Assembly (NCBI GenBank): GCA_030614945.1
Contig: JAUXAH010000146.1
Span: 1-5,457, forward strand
Direction: 5' to 3'
DNA length: 5,457 nucleotides
DNA from: Phycisphaerae bacterium
GTDB lineage: Bacteria > Planctomycetota > Phycisphaerae > Sedimentisphaerales > SG8-4
Shown here: piece by piece, positions 1-5,286 of the stretch
How positions within the stretch are numbered: position 1 is the stretch's first letter
Layout of the letters: every line of letters starts with the position of its first letter
Position numbers and translations under genes: made by a program
Notes under the pieces: generated by a model
The model's input: the letters and a program-made list of their open reading frames with translations, nothing else
The model's database searches: none
What the model was told of the DNA's origin: nothing

Positions 1-9
1 ATTCAAGAA

Positions 10-705
10 ATGGTTGCCATAGGTCTGCGCAGAAGCGGGCTTGATGAAAAAACAGCTGGGTATATTATTCGCCGGGGCAACCAGATACTGAAGAAGCGGG
101 ACAGTAAGATGCTCAATAAGTTGTCAGAGTACGGCCTTCGCGGGCTCGTGAAGCTTTTAGAAACGCAAACCGAGGAGTTCATGGACTTCGTGGAGCAGCA
201 AACTGTAACAGTAGTCGAGAGGCACTGGTTTGTCCTTTCATACTTCACTTCAAGCACGGTTGAAGCGCTCATCCAGTCCTGCATTAACCTGGCGGATAGC
301 AGAATTACAACTGCTAATTTCCCAAACCCGAAATCCGGTCCGTCCAGAGCGGGTTACATACTTGTTGAGTTTGAAAATCGTCCAGTGACTTGTGATGAGG
401 CGAAGGACATTCTGAAGAATGAAGGCTATGTGCTCGCTAATCTCAGGGAACTTATTGCTTTTACCAAGTGCGGACTGGTATCACCTTATCCGGTTGTTGC
501 CCTTGGCTCTGCCTGGCGCGACAAGCAGTCCCGTGACCATGTACCCGTTCTTCATAGCTATTGCAGCAGCCCTGGTACGATTAGGAACTTTCTCCAGCTT
601 GCGAGCATTTCCCGGAGATTTGAGCCGTCTGCCTATTTCCTCGTCCGTGTTCCAATGAAACACCAGATAGTTACCGAGAAACGCCCTGGAGTAGGGAAGA
701 AATAG
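10..705 (+). CDS. Unrecognised soluble protein, similar in style to CPR-bacterial hypothetical proteins; 5' end may be outside the window
   Basis: The product from ATG 10 is 231 residues. The frame is open to the left edge (codons Ile-Gln-Glu precede the Met) and no Shine-Dalgarno is visible in the nine bases available, so the true start may lie upstream. There is no signal peptide or membrane helix. Residues 1-90 look mainly helical. Around residue 98 comes TTANFPNPKSG, then DEAKDILKNEGYVLANLREL near 133, then PYPVVALGSAWRD near 160 and a basic tail. From memory, the order of an ITxxNFP motif, a paired-helix 'EAxxxLxxxGYxxAxLxELxAF' segment, 'P(I/V)VALGSxWxD' and a terminal 'FLxVR' matches a family of uncharacterised proteins frequent in candidate-phyla bacteria. 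I could not confirm this by search. The function is unknown. The gene ends 27 bases before the recombinase start, so the two probably share a transcript, which gives weak support for a mobile or accessory origin. Confidence 0.75.
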   Translation: MVAIGLRRSGLDEKTAGYIIRRGNQILKKRDSKMLNKLSEYGLRGLVKLLETQTEEFMDFVEQQTVTVVERHWFVLSYFTSSTVEALIQSCINLADSRITTANFPNPKSGPSRAGYILVEFENRPVTCDEAKDILKNEGYVLANLRELIAFTKCGLVSPYPVVALGSAWRDKQSRDHVPVLHSYCSSPGTIRNFLQLASISRRFEPSAYFLVRVPMKHQIVTEKRPGVGKK

Positions 706-718
706 TAAGTGACTAATG

Positions 719-724
719 AAGGGG
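719..724 (+). promoter_or_regulatory. Shine-Dalgarno (AAGGGG) for the recombinase, setting its start at ATG 733
   Basis: AAGGGG lies 8 bases before ATG 733, an ordinary spacing. It supports ATG 733 over the in-frame GTG at 709, which would add eight residues (MTNEGVYI) with no homology to the Xer N-terminus and would place this motif inside the coding region. Confidence 0.6.
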
Positions 725-732
725 TTTATATT

Positions 733-1695
733 ATGGAAAATAGTCCCATCCAAAAATTTTTAGATTACCTGAAATATGAGAAGCGCTTCTCCGAGCACAC
801 AGTAATATCTTATGATGCTGATATGAGGCAATTTAGTGAGTTTCTGATTGGCGATTCTGGGAGCGGTCAGGCATCCGGGCCCAGCAGAGCTCTTGTCGCC
901 GGTCTGGTAGGCGGGACGGCCACCATGATGGGACAGAGCAAGCCCAATATTGACCAGCTGCTCCTTTCAGCGGACACGAACAAAGTCAGGGTGTTTATGG
1001 CCTTTCTAAATGAGAAGCAGTATTCCAAAGCGACCATAAGACGCAAACTGGCCGTGCTGCGGAGCTTTTATACGTTCCTTGTTGAAAGGAACCAGATTAG
1101 CTCCAATCCGGCTAGGGCAGTTAAAATGCCGGAGCTGGATAAGAAGCCGCCACGGTTCCTGGTGTATGAAGAAGTGAAGAAACTGATTGGGATGCCGTCA
1201 ATAAGTAACTGGCTGGGCGCAAGAGACAGAGCAATCCTGGAGATGCTTTACAGCACGGGCATGAAGGCCAGTGAGCTTGTGGCCCTGAATCAGGACGATA
1301 TAGACTTCCTGGGCGAGGTCGTGCACATCAGGGGCAAAGGCAAAAAGGAAAGGATTGCACCCATCGGTTCATCCACCTTGGAGGTCATCCAGCACTATCT
1401 GGAGCTCAGAAACAAGGGGGCGCAAAGCGACAGCAACCTTGATTCCAAAATTTTGTTCGTGAGCCGGCGCGGCCAAAGGCTCAGCACCCGCAGCGTCCGC
1501 CGCGTCATGGACAAATATCTTAAAATGGCCGGACTGGACCCTTCAATCAGCCCGTATACCCTGCGCAATAGCTTCGCAGTGCATATGTTAGATAACGGTG
1601 CTGATTTAAGGAGTGTCCAGGAGTTGCTTGGGCATCAGAAACTGTCAACAACGCAGGTTTACACTGGCATTATGCAGCAAACAGGACAAAAATAG
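733..1695 (+). CDS. XerC/XerD-like tyrosine recombinase with degenerate catalytic site
   Basis: The product is 320 residues; E. coli XerD has 298. Residues 1-130 are the core-binding (SAM-like) domain, with FLDYLKYEKRFSEHT near 9, KATIRRKLAVLRSFYTFL near 99 and NPARAVKMP near 124. Residues 140-320 are the catalytic domain. The catalytic positions line up with XerD R148, K172, H244, R247, H270 and Y279 with near-identical spacing. Here they are Lys178 (TGMKASEL), Lys202 (GKGKKER), Tyr275 and Arg278 (SPYTLRNSFA), His301 (LLGHQ) and Tyr310 (TTQVYT). Two of the six, Arg-I and the His of HxxR, are therefore replaced, and the usual His after HxxR is Asn279. Only ten residues follow Tyr310, against nineteen in XerD. 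A Gly/Ser-rich insertion lies at about residues 41-70. The family normally resolves chromosome dimers or integrates elements. The intact frame suggests a retained protein, but its strand-exchange activity is doubtful. The sequence style is bacterial rather than archaeal XerA, so transfer is likely. XerC and XerD cannot be told apart here. Confidence 0.92.
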   Translation: MENSPIQKFLDYLKYEKRFSEHTVISYDADMRQFSEFLIGDSGSGQASGPSRALVAGLVGGTATMMGQSKPNIDQLLLSADTNKVRVFMAFLNEKQYSKATIRRKLAVLRSFYTFLVERNQISSNPARAVKMPELDKKPPRFLVYEEVKKLIGMPSISNWLGARDRAILEMLYSTGMKASELVALNQDDIDFLGEVVHIRGKGKKERIAPIGSSTLEVIQHYLELRNKGAQSDSNLDSKILFVSRRGQRLSTRSVRRVMDKYLKMAGLDPSISPYTLRNSFAVHMLDNGADLRSVQELLGHQKLSTTQVYTGIMQQTGQK

Positions 1696-1738
1696 TGGTT
1701 GGTAGGAAACCGACACCGCCACCTCCCAAAGTGCGCGG

Positions 1739-1785
1739 GGCAGGACCAAGAGGGAAGGAGACCATTGGCCCTGTCTTTTTATTTT
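1739..1785 (+). terminator. Hairpin plus T-tract terminator after the recombinase
   Basis: Bases 1739-1749 (GGCAGGACCAA) pair with 1765-1775 (TTGGCCCTGTC): nine Watson-Crick pairs, one G-U and one A-C mismatch, around a 15-base loop. The stem is followed directly by TTTTTATTTT at 1776-1785. It sits 43 bases after the recombinase stop and would separate that transcript from the pilin-like gene. Archaeal termination needs mainly the T-tract, so the hairpin is either incidental or a bacterial-style remnant. Confidence 0.68.
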
Positions 1786-1810
1786 GTCAACTTAACGGGA
1801 CTTATCTGAA

Positions 1811-1818
1811 TTTATATC
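1811..1818 (+). promoter_or_regulatory. Archaeal TATA box for the pilin-like gene, leaderless arrangement
   Basis: TTTATATC is centred about 26 bases before ATG 1840. Archaeal transcription usually starts 25-28 bases after the TATA centre, so the transcript would begin at or next to the start codon. No Shine-Dalgarno precedes ATG 1840 (the preceding bases are CCAAATATAAAAC), which agrees with leaderless translation. A short dyad, TCTGA (1805-1809) and TCAGA (1817-1821), brackets the box and could be an operator. Confidence 0.6.
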
Positions 1819-1839
1819 AGAGAAAACCAAATATAAAAC

Positions 1840-4800
1840 ATGAAGGCTATCTCCCCAATAATATCAATAATAATCCTCCTCCTTATAACTATTGCAATAG
1901 CAGGCGCAGGCTATTCCTACCTCTCCGTGTACTGGACAGGCATGACAAGCAAGCAAATCCAGCTCCTGGACTTCTACTGCACCAACAACAGGGCAACCAT
2001 TACCCTAAGGAACATAGGAACATCCGGGATAAACAACTCCTACCATGAAGCCATGCTCGGGCTTTTTGAGCCAGATGATGACACAGTGGGCATGTGGCAC
2101 TTTGACGAAACAGACGGCAATGCCTCCCTGGATTCCTCTGGCCAGGGAAACACAGGCACCATTTTTGGCGACACGGTCCTGCTCATGCATTTTGATGAGG
2201 ATGACGGAAACGCCACTCTGGATTCCACAAGCTACGGGAACACAGGAACGCTTTACGGGGATACAGTCCTCTTGATGCATTTTGATAATGGCAGCGGCAG
2301 TACCACGGATGATGAGACATCTTATGGCAATGACGGAACAATTGTTGGAGCTGAATGGAAATGCGCTAGCGATGATTCAGACTATACTCCGTCTGGCAAA
2401 GGCTGTTCTCTAGAATTTGATGGGGTTGATAATCGAATAAATGTGATTAGTAGTGGTTCACTAAATTTAAATGGGAAAAATGAGGTTACTCTTGTAGCTT
2501 GGATATACCCAATAGGAGGGGCAGAGACGTGGCATGCAATTATTAGTAAAGGTACTGGACAACAATATGCTATAACTTTAAACAGACCAGGTACATACAT
2601 TCACTTTGAAACTAACCAAATGAGTGGAGGTAGTTGTGGAGCTACTAATACAAATAGTGGTACTGTGACATTAAATGATTGGAATTATGTTGTTGCTACT
2701 TACAATGGAAGTTTAAAGAAAGTGTACATTAATGGTGTAGAGAGAGCATCTGCAAGCTGTTCTTTGAATTTTGCAGATAATACTCAAGACTTAGAAATAG
2801 GTAGAGATGGGAATAGTGAAGAATTCAACGGCACCATAGACGAAGTCGCCATCTACTCCAAGGCGCTTTCCCAGGAAGAGATAGAAGCCCTCTATGATGC
2901 AGGCAGGGCCAAATTCATTGAGCGCAAGCTGGGCAGGTCAGGCAATGCGATAGAGTTTGACGGGGATGGGGATAAAATCCAAATTTCAAACTCTTTAGGA
3001 CTATCTGGACCATTCACATTTTCCCATTGGATAAAAACAACACAAACAGCAGGGCAAGTTTATACGATTGGAAATGCTGGAGGCGGTAATGGGTATCGGT
3101 TTGGTATTAGCGGCGGGAAAATAGCATTTCTCATTGGTAACTCAACTGGTCATACCGAAAGTGCGAATTGCGGCATGAAAACAATCAATGATGGTAATTG
3201 GCATTTGATTACAGGCATTTATGATAGAGGAAATGCATTTTATTGTTATGTTGACGGTGTATTAAATGGTTCTGTGAGTATCCCATTCTATGAAGGCATG
3301 TCTAATTCAGCACCTAGCATCGGTGCACCGCCATGTTGTACAGACTTCAACGGTACAATCGACGAAGTCGCCATATACAGCCGGGCCCTGACAGCAGACG
3401 AGGTAAAGGCACATTATGAGGCAGGCAAAGCGAAATTCATAGAGCATGTGGAGGGCAGGTTCGGATATGGGATGGAGTTTGATGGTGATGGGGATTTTAT
3501 AAATATAAGCTATGACAACAGCCTAAACATAACAGAAGCAATAACAATCTCAGCTTGGATAAAATCAAATGCTGTTGGGTATATTTTGGCGAGGGAGGGC
3601 ACTGTTGCTGCAGGAGAATCAATAGAGGTGACACAGCCTAATGGAGGAGAGATTTTGACGGCAGGTACGATGTATGCGGATTATATAACTTGGACTGCCT
3701 CAGGCTGGGATGGAGAAAATGTAAACATAGAGTATTCAAGCAATTCAGGAGACGATTGGAGCGCGGCTAATGTAGGTGCCTCTAGCTGTACTGCTGGCTC
3801 TTGCTCGGCAAGCTGGATCACTCCAGCAGGTCCGCCAACTAGTAACTATTTAATAAATATAACCAAGTCAGACGATGCAGGCGTAACCGATGAAAGCGAT
3901 GCCGTGTTTACACTGCAATCCCCACCACCATCTCCATTTATCTACATTTTCAATGGAAAATCTTATGAATGGCTCTCTGACTTTATTGCAGGAGCAACTT
4001 CAAAAGAAAAAGAATATACTTCATTTACTGATATAACAGGAACAGAAATTGTTGATGGTAAAGTTAAACTAAAAATTACAGAAGAACTTGATGAAACTGC
4101 TTATATTGATAAAGTTTATTTAAGAATTGATGAAAATGATAATAAGATAATTGAATTAGGCTCAATTAATGATGCTGACATTAACCTATTGAAAGAATCT
4201 GATGATGAATATTTAGTTATGGAACAGGGAGATGAATATTATCTCGAATTTGAAATTTCTGAAAAATATTCTAAATTGGAGTTTGCAGCTGAAGGTTATT
4301 ACATCATGATTAATTCTGAAAATAATAACCCTATAATCACTAATGCTTATGTTGAGCCAACGGATGTTCGTCCTGGTGATAAAATGTTAGTTAGTGCTGA
4401 TGTTAGAGATGAAGCTGGGATTAGGTCAGTAATTGCAGAGATGCCTCATGAGAAAGGAGTTGATGTTTTGGATTTGGAACTGGTTGAGGGAACAAAGTAT
4501 AAGGGGACATGGCAGAATACCTGGAATGTGCACGATACTATTGAGAAAGGATATGTAACAAAGATTATTGCTGAAAACGAAAAGGGGGAAAGTTATGAAG
4601 CAGATGTTTATTGGACAGACCCCTCTTATGACAAGGTCCCCTTTGCCCTGAACACAAAGAACGGAGGAGAATTCTTGATTATAAATAACAGTGTTATCTA
4701 TAATGCCAGTGCCGGTGGAGATATTAATGATGGAAACTGGCACCATATATCTGCTACTTATAATGGCTCTGATATGAGACTGTATGTTGACGGTGTTTTA

Positions 4801-5184
4801 AAGGCAACCAATACTAGTTATTCTGGAGATTTACCAACAAATAGTGGAGACTTATGGATTGGTGCAAATTATAGTAATTCTACTCAAGCGAATTTCAACG
4901 GCACAATCGACGAAGTCCTAATATTTAACAGGAGTTTAAGTGCAGAGGAAATCCAGGCCCAGCTCAAGCCCGCCTGCTCCTGTTCGGGCAGCACCTGCCA
5001 GTGCGGGGAATTGACGGTTAGCAGGACCTCAGGGGAAGGCTATTTCCATCCCTATTTTGACAATGAAACCTTCTCGCCTGGCCAGACCCTGACCATGACG
5101 GATTACAACTGCCTGGGCGGGAGATGCGAATACAGGATAACTTCCCCCACAGGGAGCTATGAAAGAACTGTGTTTTGCAGCTAA
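1840..5184 (+). CDS. Pilin-like multi-LamG surface protein with nested Ig-like insertion (putative adhesin)
   Basis: The product is 1114 residues. The N-terminus MKA|ISPIIS... is a class III (prepilin) leader: cleavage is expected after Ala3, followed by a hydrophobic helix at 4-32, so the protein should be exported and membrane- or filament-anchored. Next comes a pilin-like strand segment (about 38-70, with ITLRNIGTSGIN). Three tandem 30-residue repeats follow at 81-170. LamG1 spans about 171-361 and LamG2 about 362-535; both end in FNGTIDEVAIYS-(K/R)-AL. LamG3 starts at 536, breaks near 588 and resumes near 930-1044, ending with FNGTIDEVLIF. The break holds an Ig-like domain of the IEVTQPNGGE type (593-693), a PPP linker, an AT-rich beta domain (699-827) and a second Ig-like domain (828-929, YVEPTDVRPGD). 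Residues 1045-1114 carry seven Cys and resemble the second half of a pilin beta domain (SPGQTLT, YRITSPTGSYERTV). There are 21 N-x-S/T sequons, suggesting N-glycosylation. LamG folds typically bind carbohydrate or protein. The adhesin or pilus role is inferred. Confidence 0.9.
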   Translation: MKAISPIISIIILLLITIAIAGAGYSYLSVYWTGMTSKQIQLLDFYCTNNRATITLRNIGTSGINNSYHEAMLGLFEPDDDTVGMWHFDETDGNASLDSSGQGNTGTIFGDTVLLMHFDEDDGNATLDSTSYGNTGTLYGDTVLLMHFDNGSGSTTDDETSYGNDGTIVGAEWKCASDDSDYTPSGKGCSLEFDGVDNRINVISSGSLNLNGKNEVTLVAWIYPIGGAETWHAIISKGTGQQYAITLNRPGTYIHFETNQMSGGSCGATNTNSGTVTLNDWNYVVATYNGSLKKVYINGVERASASCSLNFADNTQDLEIGRDGNSEEFNGTIDEVAIYSKALSQEEIEALYDAGRAKFIERKLGRSGNAIEFDGDGDKIQISNSLGLSGPFTFSHWIKTTQTAGQVYTIGNAGGGNGYRFGISGGKIAFLIGNSTGHTESANCGMKTINDGNWHLITGIYDRGNAFYCYVDGVLNGSVSIPFYEGMSNSAPSIGAPPCCTDFNGTIDEVAIYSRALTADEVKAHYEAGKAKFIEHVEGRFGYGMEFDGDGDFINISYDNSLNITEAITISAWIKSNAVGYILAREGTVAAGESIEVTQPNGGEILTAGTMYADYITWTASGWDGENVNIEYSSNSGDDWSAANVGASSCTAGSCSASWITPAGPPTSNYLINITKSDDAGVTDESDAVFTLQSPPPSPFIYIFNGKSYEWLSDFIAGATSKEKEYTSFTDITGTEIVDGKVKLKITEELDETAYIDKVYLRIDENDNKIIELGSINDADINLLKESDDEYLVMEQGDEYYLEFEISEKYSKLEFAAEGYYIMINSENNNPIITNAYVEPTDVRPGDKMLVSADVRDEAGIRSVIAEMPHEKGVDVLDLELVEGTKYKGTWQNTWNVHDTIEKGYVTKIIAENEKGESYEADVYWTDPSYDKVPFALNTKNGGEFLIINNSVIYNASAGGDINDGNWHHISATYNGSDMRLYVDGVLKATNTSYSGDLPTNSGDLWIGANYSNSTQANFNGTIDEVLIFNRSLSAEEIQAQLKPACSCSGSTCQCGELTVSRTSGEGYFHPYFDNETFSPGQTLTMTDYNCLGGRCEYRITSPTGSYERTVFCS
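2080..2349 (+). repeat. Three tandem 90-bp repeats (30 residues each) of the LamG first-strand segment
   Basis: The units are 2080-2169, 2170-2259 and 2260-2349, all exactly 90 bases and in frame. They start DTVGMWHFDE, DTVLLMHFDE and DTVLLMHFDN, and end GNTGTIFG, GNTGTLYG and GNDGTIVG. Each matches the 'GLWHFDEG...DSSGxGNxGTxxG' opening of a LamG module. Only the third unit leads directly into a LamG core, so the first two are orphan openings. The units have diverged in DNA sequence (5 differences in the first 27 bases of units 2 and 3), so this is an old duplication rather than an assembly error. Confidence 0.88.
2824..2973 (+). repeat. LamG linker repeat, copy 1 (50 codons)
   Basis: This copy runs from FNGTIDEVAIYS through AKFIE to EFDGDGD: the end of LamG1, the junction, and the start of LamG2. 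It is the same length as copy 2 (3346-3495), aligns without gaps and shares 34 of 50 residues. GC is about 53%, whereas the LamG1 core before it (2401-2820) is about 36%. Confidence 0.85.
3346..3495 (+). repeat. LamG linker repeat, copy 2 (50 codons)
   Basis: This is the counterpart of the repeat at 2824-2973, joining LamG2 to LamG3. Its first 24 bases differ by one base from the third, truncated copy at 4894. Confidence 0.85.
3604..4626 (+). other. Insertion splitting the third LamG domain (two Ig-like domains and an AT-rich beta domain)
   Basis: The LamG3 sequence runs as far as GYILAREGT and resumes at YDKVPFALNTKNGG, leaving about 341 residues that do not belong to the LamG fold. GC is about 47% in the first Ig-like part (3601-3900), about 29% at 3961-4380 and about 39% at 4381-4620, so the insertion itself looks composite. 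The segment starting PFIYIFNGKSYEWLSDFI, then DGKVKLKITEELDETAYIDK, resembles beta domains seen in large secreted proteins; I cannot name the family. The exact edges are estimated from the LamG consensus, and no flanking direct repeat was found. Confidence 0.6.
4894..4965 (+). repeat. LamG end box, copy 3 (24 codons)
   Basis: This copy encodes FNGTIDEVLIFNRSLSAEEI and a few further residues, closing LamG3. Its first 24 bases differ at one position from 3346-3369 and at two from 2824-2847. The following sequence does not continue into an AKFIE linker but into the Cys-rich pilin-like tail, as expected for the last module. Confidence 0.8.
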
Positions 5185-5200
5185 TTCACGCCTAAAATGG

Positions 5201-5217
5201 GGCGAAAGGTTTATAAA
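5201..5217 (+). promoter_or_regulatory. Archaeal BRE plus TATA promoter for the downstream gene
   Basis: A purine-rich BRE-like stretch (GGCGAAAGG, 5201-5209) directly precedes TTTATAAA (5210-5217), a near-ideal archaeal TATA box; GTTTATAAAC at 5209-5218 is a perfect palindrome. Transcription is expected near 5240, giving a leader of about 47 bases before ATG 5287. The promoter begins only 17 bases after the pilin-like stop, so the last gene probably has its own transcript. Confidence 0.72.
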
Positions 5218-5273
5218 CATAGTGGTTAATTCTTATAGTAGGTTTTACGCAAGACATGGCAAAGACAGATTGC

Positions 5274-5279
5274 AGGGTG
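5274..5279 (+). promoter_or_regulatory. Ribosome binding site (AGGGTG) setting the start at ATG 5287
   Basis: AGGGTG matches part of the Shine-Dalgarno consensus AGGAGGTG and lies 7 bases before ATG 5287. An in-frame TGA at 5281-5283 rules out an earlier start in this frame. The upstream ATG at 5256 is in another frame and has no such site. Confidence 0.5.
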
Positions 5280-5286
5280 TTGATTC

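Noticed and set aside
10..705. Diversity-generating retroelement target
   Set aside because: The C-terminus vaguely recalls lectin-like variable proteins, but there is no reverse transcriptase, template repeat or initiation motif in the window.
1699..1729. Second weak hairpin: TTGGTAGG with CCTCCCAA
   Set aside because: The eight-position stem has a T-C mismatch, a 15-base loop and no T-tract, so chance is a good explanation. It is not annotated as a terminator or recombination site.
1696..1839. Attachment site or tRNA next to the recombinase
   Set aside because: I saw no tRNA fragment, no direct repeat on both sides of the gene pair, and no dif-like pair of 11-bp arms in the flanking sequence.
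1695..2048. Open frame of 117 codons starting at GTG 1695
   Set aside because: It overlaps the start of the pilin-like gene in another frame, its N-terminal part translates the terminator region, and it has no ribosome binding site or recognisable domain.
2080..2349. CRISPR-like or simple satellite array
   Set aside because: The units are contiguous, coding, diverged and without spacers. They are protein-level repeats.
4426..4746. Antisense open frames within the long gene and elsewhere
   Set aside because: They lie opposite well supported coding sequence and lack start signals or recognisable domains.
5185..5200. Hairpin terminator just after the pilin-like stop
   Set aside because: TTCACGCC and GGGGCGAA pair with two mismatches and no T-tract follows, so it is not convincing.
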